From contig CM026551.1 of assembly GCA_015143295.1 (NCBI GenBank), positions 11,986,499 to 12,050,498 of the forward strand: a stretch of DNA of 64,000 nt, in the 5' to 3' direction. The notes below the pieces were generated by a model. It saw nothing but the letters and a program-made list of their open reading frames with translations, did not search any database and was not told the DNA's origin. The stretch is from Tetracentron sinense. Lineage: Eukaryota > Streptophyta > Magnoliopsida > Trochodendrales > Trochodendraceae. A program made the translations under genes and the position numbers. Shown in pieces: positions 57,801 through 60,859 of the stretch. Position 1 is the stretch's first letter; each line of letters opens with the position of its first letter.

Positions 57801-59272
57801 TTAATATTTAGTAACTGAACTTAATAATATGTGGTACACTGCAGGCCAATTTGTAGATTAAATTAAAATATTATTTTAAAAAATGCATCATTATTTTAAT
57901 TCAAAAAATTATAACAATTGAAATTAAAGCATATGTTTACAAATAAAATAATAGAACTATTTAATGAGCAAACCATTACATTTTTTTGCTAAAAGACGTT
58001 GATTATTAAGATAAGTCTATTTTTTTATCAACATTTATTAAGATAAGTTAATTACCAAAATATATATGTGTGGATGCAAATACATTTTTAAAAAAATTTT
58101 AAAAAAAACAAAACTATAAAAAAAATTTGAAAGATTTGCAAAAATAAATATTATGTGTTAGTGAAACTGTTACATATTTCTCATTCAATATGGTGTTCTT
58201 ATTTTGGAGTATAAAAAATAATATTTTAACTAAATATATAACATCCAAAAAAATAGATCAATTAAAAAAAAACTTAGGGTAAAGAATTAATGCAAATATA
58301 AAAAATTGAACTTGATCCACAGTAACATCAGCAATGACAAGATTTTGTGAAATTTAAATTAATATTTTACATTACAGTTTGTAGAAGTTTGAAAATAATA
58401 ATAAAAATAACTCAAAACTGAAGTAACAGACATCGTAGTTACATAAATAATGCATGTTACAGCTTAAATAATTGTTATTATAAATTACGATGAGCAACAG
58501 GGTTATTGCCCACTTGGTCACATAGGAATGACGACTTGGAACCAGCACATAACTCCAAGTAGATATCACATATGGGTGACCTCCTAGGATTGTACGAGTA
58601 TGAACATTTTAAACAATTTATGAATATTATTTGATGCAGCTGTCAGCATAGCTTTGCCCTCAAGACTTGCCTTACTTATTGTACATCTTTGTTATTTCAT
58701 CTTTTATATCTCAAGTATATTTTGACATTTTCTGAAGTTTCACTAAAAAGTACATATTTTCTCGATTTTCCCAATTTTTTCCCTTTACACTCCATTTCAA
58801 AAATATACAGCAAAGTTTCCTATTTTCAAAGTGCAAAATTTCCCGCAAAACCGAAGTTTAAAACTTTCTGAATGATCACTTAGGCTGCCTCTCATTCAGG
58901 TCAAGGTAGTTAACTATTCATGATGAATATTGAAGAGTTGTCAGCAAATTTGAGATTTTCTAAAATCATACTCTCAGTCATGCCAAATGATCATGTCAAT
59001 ACTTGGCCACCAAAAATTTTATCGAATATTCAGGCAGTCTTACCCAAAGCATTCCTGTTAGATCATAGAACAATTATCATAAAGAATGCCAAACTAATAC
59101 AATACAACTGATTTAAAAAATGAAACCATATAAGACATTGCTGTGAAATGAAGGTTTTGAGCATTTGATTGACCTGTGAGAGACGAGTGCATGCAGCGCG
59201 AGAACGTGTCAACTCTGCTTCAGTTTCGTTCAATCGAGCCTCTCTAAGGGCAGAACTATCTGTCATGTTGAC
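6765..59272 (-). CDS. NUA: Nuclear pore anchor NUA (TPR/Mlp1 homologue), interior 30 exons of a partial gene
   Basis: NUA is the plant TPR/Mlp1 homologue, a large coiled-coil protein of the inner nuclear basket. In Arabidopsis it acts in mRNA export and SUMO homeostasis and anchors the SUMO protease ESD4 (family knowledge). Seen here: 30 exons on the minus strand with AG/GT borders and consistent phases, giving 932 codons without a stop. Recognisable blocks in order are [125 protein letters not shown] and [16 protein letters not shown]. The sequence is rich in E, K, Q, L and R, as expected for coiled coil. The conserved TPR/Mlp core and the acidic C-terminus would follow the last exon seen. 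Exons occupy about 5 % of the span. Nothing suggests a pseudogene. Confidence 0.95.
6951..7135 (-). CDS. NUA: NUA window exon 29
   Basis: This exon has 61 codons plus two bases, phase 0 to 2, from [18 protein letters not shown] to KEDSSIK. The acceptor is TTACAG and the donor AT|GTAAGG. It matches RSLEAELVSLRERVSELE of NUA. It is the longest exon found here (185 bp). Confidence 0.94.
7236..7310 (-). CDS. NUA: NUA window exon 28
   Basis: This exon has 25 codons, phase 0 to 0, from [18 protein letters not shown] to KFE, with acceptor GGTAG and donor [29 protein letters not shown] is identical to my recollection of Arabidopsis NUA. Confidence 0.95.
7400..7483 (-). CDS. NUA: NUA window exon 27
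   Basis: This exon has 28 codons, phase 0 to 0, from [19 protein letters not shown] to DHMLQ, with acceptor AATAG and donor CAG|GTTCCT. It matches SKEEIEKLRGEVESSKSHMLQ. Confidence 0.92.
8506..8556 (-). CDS. NUA: NUA window exon 26
   Basis: This exon has 17 codons, [17 protein letters not shown], phase 0 to 0, with acceptor ATGCAG and donor GAG|GTCAGT. It falls in a poorly conserved linker of NUA, so support comes mainly from splice sites and frame. Confidence 0.78.
9428..9448 (-). CDS. NUA: NUA window exon 25 (21-nt microexon)
   Basis: This microexon has seven codons, ARCSDLE, phase 0 to 0, with acceptor TTTCAG and donor GAG|GTAAAT. It matches ARLSDLE, which directly follows AVAE in NUA, so it is supported by protein continuity and not by length. 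Confidence 0.88.
9610..9789 (-). CDS. NUA: NUA window exon 24
   Basis: This exon has 60 codons, phase 0 to 0, from [18 protein letters not shown] to SRAAVAE, with acceptor ATGCAG and donor GAG|GTCTGT. It contains [12 protein letters not shown] and AESRAAVAE, both matching NUA. Only the 185-bp exon 29 is longer here. Confidence 0.95.
10879..12509. mobile_element. hAT-type element carrying a nested second hAT element
   Basis: The left end is TAGGGGTGTAAACGAGCTGAG split around 10879-10899. The right end, CTCAGCTCATTGATATCACCA at 12489-12509, is its imperfect inverted repeat. Flanks GTACCCAA (10871-10878) and GTACCCAG (12510-12517) match at 7 of 8 bases. Ends of the form TAGGGGTGT are common in plant hAT-Ac elements. 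Without the nested insert it is about 640 bp and non-coding, with GAGCTCGRC-rich ends. Confidence 0.75.
11456..12436. mobile_element. Non-autonomous hAT element with CATGGWTCAAAAT ends and a perfect 8-bp target duplication
   Basis: The element begins CATGGATCAAAAT and ends ATTTTGAACCATG, a near-perfect terminal inverted repeat. Both flanks are GACGAATC (11448-11455 and 12437-12444). Subterminal regions carry many copies of CCGATACG/CGTATCGG motifs, plausible transposase-binding arrays. Length is 981 bp and no transposase domain is seen. It sits inside the 10879-12509 element. Confidence 0.85.
12525..13062. mobile_element. Partial copy of the CATGG/GATACG hAT family, inverted interior
   Basis: The interior is the reverse of the segment at 35500-35560, and the right end is GATATTTTAATACATG at 13062. 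The left part is interrupted by the 10879-12509 element; sequence just left of 10870 looks like its continuation. Confidence 0.5.
13380..14050 (-). pseudogene. LINE ORF2 C-terminal remnant
   Basis: Read on the minus strand, the region around 13640-13760 gives the plant LINE zinc-finger pattern [18 protein letters not shown], followed by degraded sequence resembling the end of ORF2. Several stops interrupt it. The neighbouring 13270-13380 carries no recognisable domain. Confidence 0.6.
14306..14919. mobile_element. TA-flanked inverted-repeat element with internal telomere-like repeats
   Basis: The left end, GTAACAAAGTT, is the imperfect inverse of the right end, ACTTTGTCAC, and both abut TA, which suggests a TA target duplication. 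The subterminal arms repeat CGAATTATTC motifs. The right arm recurs at 18580-18620 and 33780-33815. I assign no superfamily with confidence; a Tc1/mariner-like origin is possible from the TA. Confidence 0.5.
14515..14735. repeat. Degenerate minisatellite of (C)CTAGGGTTA units
   Basis: There are about fifteen imperfect copies of AGGGTTAG/CTAGGGTTAA with higher-order units of roughly 30-45 bp (CTAGGGTTAAACCTAGGG, AAGGCAAGCTCTAGGG). The units resemble the plant telomere repeat TTTAGGG but are not perfect copies. The array lies inside the 14306-14919 element. Confidence 0.8.
15129..16058. mobile_element. Harbinger/Tourist-like inverted-repeat element
   Basis: The left end GGGTTTGTTT is mirrored by AAACAAACCC at the right end. 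Subterminal sequence is rich in GAATTC-type motifs and the interior is very AT-rich. The left flank is TAA and the right AAA, so a 3-bp duplication is imperfect. No transposase is seen. Confidence 0.45.
16220..17412. mobile_element. Probable solo LTR (TGTCACGGTCAAA ... TTTGACCGTGACA)
   Basis: The segment starts TGTCACGGTCAAA and ends with the exact inverse TTTGACCGTGACA. It is flanked by AAGT on both sides (16216-16219 and 17413-17416). TG...CA ends, 1193-bp length, absence of coding domains and higher GC than the surroundings fit a solo LTR. A 4-bp duplication is short (5 is typical), so another inverted-repeat element is possible. Confidence 0.55.
17417..18290. mobile_element. hAT-like element with GC-rich ends and AT-rich core
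   Basis: The left end is rich in GGCCAGGCCAGACCCAGCCC and the right end in GGCAGGGCTTGGGTCGAGCC, which are loosely inverse. The core (17580-18170) is AT-rich with many repeats of TTAGTACTACGTCAAAAT and TAGTACT. This resembles hAT elements with GGCCNGGCCC ends, but no clear target duplication was found. Confidence 0.35.
18370..18620. mobile_element. Partial copy of the TA-flanked ACAAAGTT element family
   Basis: The right arm matches 14800-14919: TTCCTGAAATTTTT, CTTGCCGAATTATTCCCGA and the terminal ACTTTGTGAC followed by TA. The left terminus is not clear. Confidence 0.5.
19043..19096 (-). CDS. NUA: NUA window exon 23
   Basis: This exon has 18 codons, [18 protein letters not shown], phase 0 to 0, with acceptor TTGTAG and donor GAG|GTGAGT. 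It matches ETRAAERRKQEEHIKQLQ. A 9.3-kb intron, the longest complete one in the window, follows. Confidence 0.92.
19209..19250 (-). CDS. NUA: NUA window exon 22
   Basis: This exon has 14 codons, [14 protein letters not shown], phase 0 to 0, with acceptor ATGCAG and donor GAG|GTAGCT. It matches ATLDTVQSTEEVREE. At 42 bp it is too short for open-reading-frame detection. Confidence 0.92.
19329..19427 (-). CDS. NUA: NUA window exon 21
   Basis: This exon has 33 codons, phase 0 to 0, from [18 protein letters not shown] to RVYRLQ, with acceptor CAACAG and donor CAG|GTGGGA. It matches [20 protein letters not shown] and the RVYRLQ block that follows. Confidence 0.95.
19506..19640 (-). CDS. NUA: NUA window exon 20
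   Basis: This exon has 45 codons, phase 0 to 0, from [19 protein letters not shown] to RKSTME, with acceptor TGTCAG and donor GAG|GTAAAA. The [18 protein letters not shown] block is a strong NUA signature. Confidence 0.95.
19661..19682. repeat. GA microsatellite
   Basis: A run of about eight GA units lies inside the short intron between NUA window exons 19 and 20. Such runs are often length-variable. Confidence 0.9.
19720..19822 (-). CDS. NUA: NUA window exon 19
   Basis: One base plus 34 codons, from [19 protein letters not shown] to EFEHQ, with acceptor GGTTAG and donor CAG|GTGAAC. It matches SERDKLAMEANFAREKLEG of NUA. Confidence 0.93.
22880..25860 (+). other. Decayed, possibly LINE-related region, interrupted by a hAT element
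   Basis: Open fragments at 22834-23145 and 23493-23738 have a P/H/M/S-rich composition ([19 protein letters not shown]). The region continues at 25255-25860 after the hAT insertion at 24204-25246, as the duplicated GGACCRAC shows. I recognise no domain. A proline-rich LINE ORF1 tail is possible but unproven. Confidence 0.25.
24204..25246. mobile_element. Non-autonomous hAT element, family CATAGTTGT..GGCG, copy 1
   Basis: Begins AATAGTTGTTAAAGGCG and ends CGCCTTGACAACTATG; inverted repeats. Flanks are GGACCAAC (24196-24203) and GGACCGAC (25247-25254), 7 of 8 matching. Subterminal GCCTAGG/GGCGACC clusters surround an AT- and CT-rich core that also occurs in copy 2 at 40403-41534. Length is 1043 bp and it is non-coding. 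Confidence 0.85.
26251..26327. repeat. Dispersed repeat shared with 28838-28913
   Basis: The segment with CAGAAGTAAATAAAGGGAGA, then TTTTTAGCACAA-like and GGTTAATCATGC-like motifs, recurs in another NUA intron in the same orientation at roughly 80 % identity. It may be a small element or an old intron duplication. Confidence 0.6.
26635..26708 (-). CDS. NUA: NUA window exon 18
   Basis: This exon has 24 codons plus two bases, phase 0 to 2, from [15 protein letters not shown] to ELAKL, with acceptor TTGCAG and donor AG|GTAAAA. The split codon AG+G gives arginine with the next exon, 6.8 kb away. It matches EATKRAQEKAFERIRILEED. Confidence 0.92.
26800..26843 (-). CDS. NUA: NUA window exon 17
   Basis: Two bases complete GGA and 14 codons follow, [14 protein letters not shown], with acceptor TTTCAG and donor CAG|GTATGG. 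It matches the PGRKNFLHLLEDS motif. At 44 bp it is too short for open-reading-frame searches. Confidence 0.9.
27096..27174 (-). CDS. NUA: NUA window exon 16
   Basis: This exon has 26 codons plus one base, phase 0 to 1, from [17 protein letters not shown] to TVSAS, with acceptor TTCTAG and donor G|GTTTTG. It matches [17 protein letters not shown]. Confidence 0.92.
27320..27433 (-). CDS. NUA: NUA window exon 15
   Basis: This exon has 38 codons, phase 0 to 0, from [16 protein letters not shown] to IESLHSS, with acceptor TTTCAG and donor TCT|GTAAGT. It contains [20 protein letters not shown], nearly invariant in plant NUA. Confidence 0.95.
27547..27651 (-). CDS. NUA: NUA window exon 14
   Basis: This exon has 35 codons, phase 0 to 0, from [17 protein letters not shown] to NEELR, with acceptor TATCAG and donor CGG|GTAATT. 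It matches [19 protein letters not shown] of NUA. Confidence 0.94.
27717..27728. repeat. G12 homopolymer next to a splice donor
   Basis: Twelve G on the plus strand, read as C12 on the transcript strand. The run begins right after GTGAGT of the donor of NUA window exon 13. Such runs are unstable and error-prone in sequencing. Confidence 0.85.
27735..27878 (-). CDS. NUA: NUA window exon 13
   Basis: This exon has 48 codons, phase 0 to 0, from [16 protein letters not shown] to KVISERL, with acceptor ATCAG and donor CTG|GTGAGT. The LLKECRDxQLRCG block is diagnostic. A short acidic stretch (DDD, later MDEE) follows. The donor is followed directly by a run of 12 C on the transcript strand. Confidence 0.94.
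28229..28297 (-). CDS. NUA: NUA window exon 12
   Basis: This exon has 23 codons, phase 0 to 0, from [15 protein letters not shown] to DLQKQ, with acceptor TCTCAG and donor CAG|GTAATG. It matches ADLRRRERENTLLQKDISDLQKQ. Confidence 0.93.
28375..28478 (-). CDS. NUA: NUA window exon 11
   Basis: Two bases complete a GCG alanine and 34 codons follow, from [17 protein letters not shown] to QELK, with acceptor TTTAG and donor AAG|GTATAA. It matches YERVVEAYCLVNQKLQDS of NUA. Confidence 0.93.
28838..28913. repeat. Dispersed repeat shared with 26251-26327
   Basis: Same orientation as its partner, with the shared core CAGAAGTAAATAAAGGGAGA. See 26251-26327. Confidence 0.6.
29772..29970. mobile_element. 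Miniature hAT-like element of about 200 bp
   Basis: The left end CAGTATAGTAAAAATGTCGCC is split around 29772-29792, and the right end TTGCTTTGACTACACTG is its imperfect inverse. GCCTAGG motifs lie inside both arms. Flanks CTCAAGTC and CTCAAAGG share only the first five bases. The end type matches the right terminus of the hAT element at 5806. Confidence 0.55.
30393..30441 (-). CDS. NUA: NUA window exon 10
   Basis: This small isolated exon has 16 codons plus one base, [16 protein letters not shown], with acceptor TTGCAG and donor G|GTAGAC. It matches VLSELEEKAGFIQEER. It lies alone between introns of 7.5 kb and 1.9 kb and would be easy to miss. Its frame fits both neighbours. Confidence 0.9.
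31305..31740 (+). pseudogene. LINE ORF2 fragment after the reverse-transcriptase palm
   Basis: Reading the plus strand through interruptions gives [36 protein letters not shown] and [10 protein letters not shown]. These match the thumb-connection segment of plant L1 ORF2 that follows the palm. There are stops and an internal partial duplication (CTATCTTTCTCTAGGAGG twice at 31356-31392). Confidence 0.7.
32428..32880. mobile_element. Partial CATGG-family hAT element, left end
   Basis: It begins CATGGATCAAAATATCG, the family's left end, followed by GATATATCG-type subterminal repeats and an interior like 12700-12860 (ATTTGGAT, ATTGAATTCAAATGGGGG). No right end was found. Confidence 0.55.
33522..33817. 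mobile_element. TA-flanked ACAAAGTT-family element inside the LINE
   Basis: Arms carry TTCGCGAATAATTCG at left and GAACCCCAACTTTGTCAC followed by TA at right, matching 14306-14919. The left terminus is degraded. It separates LINE connector from LINE reverse transcriptase, so it inserted after the LINE. Confidence 0.6.
34276..34860. mobile_element. Inverted partial copy of the CATAGTTGT hAT family inside the LINE
   Basis: Read in reverse, the segment 34540-34680 matches the core of the elements at 24204 and 40403 (the stretch with GTTTGTAGATACAAGAAG and CTCATGTTAAC). It is flanked on both sides by LINE reverse-transcriptase sequence that continues in order, so it is an insertion. Confidence 0.6.
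35024..36650. mobile_element. GATATCG-rich inverted-repeat element with a nested small hAT
   Basis: The left end AAGGTTCAAAAAATTG with GCCGATAT motifs is loosely inverse to the right end CGATATCGACATTTAGAACTTTGG. The subterminal repeats are GATATATCG-like, a relative of the CATGG family. No clear target duplication was found. It contains the 35737-36132 element. Confidence 0.4.
35737..36132. mobile_element. 396-bp non-autonomous hAT-like element with CGAAATTTCG arms
   Basis: It starts CAAGGTTTTGAATTTCG and ends CGAAATTTTAAACCTTA. Flanks GGCAGAGG (35729-35736) and GCCAGAGG (36133-36140) match at 7 of 8. Both arms are rich in CGAAATTTCG-type palindromic motifs around an AT-only core. Confidence 0.7.
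36660..36847. mobile_element. Right-end fragment of a TAGGGGTGGCAATGGG hAT element
   Basis: The segment ends CCCATTGCCACCCCTA, the inverse of the common plant hAT-Ac end TAGGGGTGGCAATGGG. Motifs such as GGGTTGGG and ACCCAA precede it. No left end was located. Confidence 0.45.
37973..38065 (-). CDS. NUA: NUA window exon 9
   Basis: This exon has 31 codons, phase 0 to 0, from [19 protein letters not shown] to QAILER, with acceptor CCTAG and donor CGA|GTAATT. It matches LAKIYEKYQEAVDAMRHEQ of NUA almost residue for residue. Confidence 0.95.
38149..38272 (-). CDS. NUA: NUA window exon 8
   Basis: One base completes the split codon and 41 codons follow, from [16 protein letters not shown] to LLRDGWS, with acceptor TTCACAG and donor AGT|GTAAGT. 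It contains [17 protein letters not shown], a hallmark block of plant NUA, and interrupts the coiled coil. Confidence 0.95.
38341..38354. repeat. C14 homopolymer
   Basis: Fourteen C lie 70 bp upstream (transcript sense) of NUA window exon 8, read as G14 on the transcript strand. Likely length-variable. Confidence 0.85.
40020..40290 (-). pseudogene. LINE ORF2 C-terminal remnant with a C16 run
   Basis: Minus-strand translation around 40120-40230 gives GVIS, a stop, then [13 protein letters not shown] and similar, matching the [19 protein letters not shown] end of plant LINE ORF2 (compare 43130-43215). A run of 16 C occupies 40065-40080. Confidence 0.65.
40403..41534. mobile_element. Non-autonomous hAT element, family CATAGTTGT..GGCG, copy 2, perfect target duplication
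   Basis: It begins CATAGTTGTTAAAGGCG and ends GCCTTGACAACTATG. Both flanks are CCCTCAAG (40395-40402 and 41535-41542), an exact 8-bp duplication. The interior parallels copy 1 at 24204-25246 in order, including GCCTAGGCGACC clusters and CT-rich blocks. Length is 1132 bp and it is non-coding. Confidence 0.9.
42883..45080 (-). pseudogene. 5'-truncated L1-type LINE, ORF2 with one in-frame stop
   Basis: On the minus strand, 45073-44354 encodes the palm: [49 protein letters not shown] and the catalytic [12 protein letters not shown] at 44354-44356 stops it, and the same frame resumes and runs to 43040 through the thumb, the zinc-finger segment ([18 protein letters not shown]) and [13 protein letters not shown]. 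Endonuclease and ORF1 are absent, the usual 5' truncation. A T12 tract at 42883-42894 is the poly(A) tail. This is the youngest-looking LINE here. Confidence 0.92.
45219..45660 (-). pseudogene. LINE ORF2 3' fragment
   Basis: Minus-strand 45603-45394 encodes [20 protein letters not shown] and nearby residues, homologous to the end of ORF2 at 43130-43215 but clearly diverged. A T run at about 45219-45230 marks its poly(A) end. Confidence 0.75.
45680..45975 (-). pseudogene. Possible LINE endonuclease-end remnant
   Basis: Minus-strand 45971-45675 reads [20 protein letters not shown] then KICVWKF, reminiscent of the DHCPI...FRFEN end of the LINE endonuclease. Together with 45219-45660 it may be one internally deleted LINE. 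Confidence 0.4.
46848..46957 (-). CDS. NUA: NUA window exon 7
   Basis: This exon has 36 codons plus two bases, phase 0 to 2, from [17 protein letters not shown] to SSFTRE. The acceptor is TATAG and the donor GC|GTATGT. The split codon GC+A gives alanine with the next exon, 8.6 kb away. It matches the [21 protein letters not shown] block. Confidence 0.92.
47380..49500 (+). pseudogene. LINE ORF2 C-terminal part and 3' UTR, split by a hAT insertion
   Basis: Plus-strand reading shows degraded zinc-finger/C-terminal sequence: [18 protein letters not shown] spans about 48022-48074, and RPRSGRVAQ lies near 48330. After the hAT element, 49368-49500 carries a LINE-like 3' UTR ending in TTTATTGATCAAATAAAAAC. 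Many stops are present. Confidence 0.75.
48422..49359. mobile_element. CATGG-family hAT element inserted in a LINE 3' region
   Basis: The left end CATTATTTAAAATTCCGG is a decayed version of the family end, and the right end is GATATTTTGAACCATG. Flanks AATAGATA (48414-48421) and AGTAGATA (49360-49367) match at 7 of 8. Interior order follows the 11456-12436 copy at its right half. Length is 938 bp. Confidence 0.8.
49690..49767 (-). CDS. NUA: NUA window exon 6
   Basis: This exon has 26 codons, phase 0 to 0, from [17 protein letters not shown] to KEFEK, with acceptor CCTAG and donor AAG|GTATGT. It aligns to the ARLSQVESSYKERLDKE segment of NUA. Confidence 0.92.
49865..49954 (-). CDS. NUA: NUA window exon 5
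   Basis: This exon has 30 codons, phase 0 to 0, from [18 protein letters not shown] to GVIKALE, with acceptor TTAAG and donor GAA|GTAAGA. The block [20 protein letters not shown] is nearly identical to Arabidopsis NUA, which makes this one of the strongest anchors. Confidence 0.94.
50930..51500. mobile_element. CATGG-family hAT element, left part
   Basis: It starts CATGGTATAAAATATCGATA. The 51200-51330 interior parallels 11740-11900 of the complete copy (CGACAACTCC, then a TTCCAAGGTAC-like step). No matching right end was found nearby. Confidence 0.55.
51804..52201. repeat. 198-bp tandem duplication
   Basis: The unit starting AGAATTAAAAATTA at 51804 is repeated from 52002 with a few substitutions and a small insertion. 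It covers the start of the hAT BED-finger remnant. Confidence 0.9.
51890..52300 (+). pseudogene. hAT transposase BED zinc-finger remnant
   Basis: Reading [22 protein letters not shown], then [20 protein letters not shown] and PEVRNA matches the plant hAT BED finger pattern (DxGWxHG, C-x2-C, RLKxHLAG, PxxVR). The finger is duplicated and broken. Cysteines are partly lost (KHCEVKW in place of C-x2-C). Confidence 0.65.
52706..52771 (-). CDS. NUA: NUA window exon 4
   Basis: This exon has 22 codons, phase 0 to 0, from [14 protein letters not shown] to AEIST, with acceptor ATGCAG and donor ACT|GTGAGT. It matches the NUA segment SSCKDAATTTEEQ. Confidence 0.9.
52852..52944 (-). CDS. NUA: NUA window exon 3
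   Basis: This exon has 31 codons, phase 0 to 0, from [18 protein letters not shown] to LTSAQE. The acceptor is TTCCAG and the donor GAG|GTGTGA, weaker than the others. It matches the CSSSLNWHKERLRELE region of NUA. Confidence 0.92.
53026..53154 (-). CDS. NUA: NUA window exon 2
   Basis: This exon has 43 codons, phase 0 to 0, from [15 protein letters not shown] to SSKLAD, with acceptor GGGCAG and donor GAT|GTAAGT. It corresponds to the conserved EKELTERHAKWLDEELTAKV block of NUA. A 6.0-kb intron precedes it. Confidence 0.93.
53700..53905 (+). pseudogene. LINE 3' end fragment
   Basis: Plus-strand reading gives [18 protein letters not shown], the LINE zinc-finger pattern, then a short UTR with TTTTTACCGATTTAAAAAAAAAA, a poly(A) end at about 53894-53903. 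Confidence 0.65.
53985..54800 (-). pseudogene. LINE ORF2 thumb and zinc-finger remnant
   Basis: Minus-strand blocks in order: [20 protein letters not shown] and [13 protein letters not shown] (54778-54584), [18 protein letters not shown] with a WxxG-like motif (54573-54391), and [15 protein letters not shown] with [17 protein letters not shown] (54288-54034). This is the same order as in intact plant ORF2 (compare 43040-44236). Frames differ between blocks. Confidence 0.75.
54960..55440 (+). pseudogene. LINE ORF2 C-terminal fragment with internal tandem duplication
   Basis: Plus-strand reading gives MCCLWMED, a stop, then [17 protein letters not shown] (zinc finger). The C-terminal stretch is then present twice as a 158-bp duplication: 55121-55278 and 55279-55436, about 90 % identical. 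Confidence 0.7.
56835..57330 (-). pseudogene. LINE with RNase H domain, C-terminal remnant
   Basis: Minus-strand 57325-57000 reads [20 protein letters not shown], then [20 protein letters not shown], matching the end of the RNase H domain in some plant L1 elements (the SxNAIxWV and NxxADxLAKxG motifs). No such domain is seen on the other LINE copies here, so it is a different subfamily. Confidence 0.65.
58541..58605 (+). pseudogene. Relic resembling 5S rRNA (internally deleted)
   Basis: Three plant 5S rRNA blocks occur in order: ACCAGCAC (58541-58548), AACTCC-AAGT (58551-58560) and GGGTGACCTCCTAGGA (58574-58589), then CGAGT. Intervening 5S segments, including box A, are shortened or lost. 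It may derive from a 5S-carrying element such as the Cassandra TRIM, or from a 5S pseudogene. Confidence 0.4.
59174..59272 (-). CDS. NUA: NUA window exon 1 (most 5' exon seen)
   Basis: This exon has 33 codons, phase 0 to 0, beginning [14 protein letters not shown] and ending CTRLSQ. The acceptor is GAAG and the donor CAG|GTCAAT. It matches the NUA segment ending SRLSQ that precedes EKELTERH. No earlier exon was found between here and the right edge. Confidence 0.88.
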
Positions 59273-59937
59273 CTTCACAATGATGCAAAAATATAAGAAA
59301 ATTTATGTGGAACTGATTAACAAATATTGTTCAAATTCAGCTAAATGAACTCAAGTAAATTACAAGGATATCTTTAGTGACATATAATCCTCAAGCGCAT
59401 AAATCTAAGAGTTTTATAGTGAATATATACCCAATACGGAAAATACAAAGACAATTCTCTCCCACCAGAGACAATTTTAGTTGTAAGAGTATGATTGTAG
59501 CCTCGAATTTGGAGTCTATTTATGTTATAGACGATTCTATTGCACTATTAGTTCTTATCTTTAGTGAATTTTCCTGGAGATTTTTTTCCCCAAGCCTCTC
59601 TCTAGATGTAGATTTATCGTGTTATTTCTTGATTTTCCTTCCTCGTCTGTTGTTCTTTGATTAGATTGTTTTCAATTATTGATTTTTTTCTAGGCATTAA
59701 CAGAAGCTATCAACCCTACATGGCTACATCACATAGTGTATGGAAGAAACTTCTGAAGAACTCCAAAGAGTCCATCCGACCACCCAAGTCTACAACATTT
59801 ATAAGACCATAGTAACAAAAAAAGGTCAATTTTTTTCTTCTTCAAAAAAATTCGTGAATTATTCGCACATTTTTTGGTTGCCGAACTATTCGCCGTTTAA
59901 ATCGCACATTTTTGAATTATTCGCGCATTACTGAGAC

Positions 59938-60175
59938 ATGAGAGAGGAGGAGGAGGAGGAGGAGCAGAGGAAGGAGGAAGAGGAAGAGCAAGAAGAAGAA
60001 GAAAGAGCGACCGTTTTAAGGCACACAAAATTTCTGACTTAGCATCCCAGTATCTTTGGAGGAAAAAGATGGACATTACGGTGGGTTGAAGAGAAGGAAG
60101 AGGAGGAAGAGGAAGAAGAGCGACCGTTCTAAGGAACACGCAAAATTTCTGACTTAGCATCCCAGTATCTTTGGT
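59938..60175. repeat. Tandem duplication of about 113 bp with purine-rich (GAG/GAA)n tracts
   Basis: GCGACCGTTTTAAGG (60006) and GCGACCGTTCTAAGG (60119) begin two copies of a segment with TTTCTGACTTAGCATCCCAG and TATCTTTGG. Each is preceded by a GAGGAGGAAGAG-type tract. Confidence 0.85.
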
Positions 60176-60354
60176 ACACGTGTTTGCTCGTTGACCTGTT
60201 CAAGTTTAGAACTTGTTGTCCAGCAGATATTAATCTGTCTGTTGAGAAACAATTAATAATAAATAATAATAATAATAAAATCTTGACCATATTTTTGCAT
60301 GGATAAATGAAAACAAAGGGAAGGGGGGAGTCCAAAAGCATGCCGCATAATAGG

Positions 60355-60555
60355 TTAATAAATATCTGGTTCAGGTGGCAGTGTGAAACAAGGTCCCAGC
60401 TGGACCATGTGCTTATGAGAAGCCTCTACCAAAAGAAATCCAGATTGGTCTACTACATTAAAGCTCTGACTGGAAATCATTTTTAAAGGACCTATTTTAA
60501 TTTGATGTACATATTTCAAAAGATCTAGCGAGCCAAAAGAAGTGAAGTGAAGCAT
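60355..60555 (-). CDS. Unrecognised coding-like fragment
   Basis: A 66-codon open stretch ends with TAA at 60355-60357. The peptide (LLKYVHQIKIGPLKMISSQS, then GFLLVEASHKHMVQLGP, ending PPEPDIY) looks like conserved globular protein rather than random translation. I cannot name the family. It may be a captured gene fragment or a C-terminal exon of a neighbour nested in the intron. Confidence 0.3.
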   Translation of the reverse strand: MLHFTSFGSLDLLKYVHQIKIGPLKMISSQSFNVVDQSGFLLVEASHKHMVQLGPCFTLPPEPDIY

Positions 60556-60859
60556 TCAAATGAAGTAAAGGCTCAAGCTTGCTGAATGTTTTGAAGATTT
60601 TTCGAGATCCAACAACATCCAAGCCTCTAGAATTTAAAGGCATTCCTCAATGTCATTGCTTCGAGCCTTCGACTACAGAGAAAATAAGAGCACAATGGGT
60701 ATTGGCTAACATCTTTAGTCACATTTTGACATTACCTAGGCCTAGATTTTGTGGCACACTCAGAAAAAAGCCAATAAAGTTGCAACTCGTATGCCAGCAA
60801 GGTGTAACTAGATGACTGGTGTTGTGGTGCACTGTACATATTGAAATGTGTTCACTAAC

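Larger units (their letters stand above)
53155..59173 (-). other. NUA intron of 6019 bp between window exons 1 and 2
   Basis: Contents: LINE fragments (53700-53905 plus, 53985-54800 minus, 54960-55440 plus), a poorly defined AT-rich inverted-repeat patch (55540-56000), AT-rich sequence (56000-56830), an RNase H-bearing LINE end (56835-57330), AT-rich sequence (57540-58500), the 5S-like relic (58541-58605) and featureless sequence to 59173. Confidence 0.8.
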
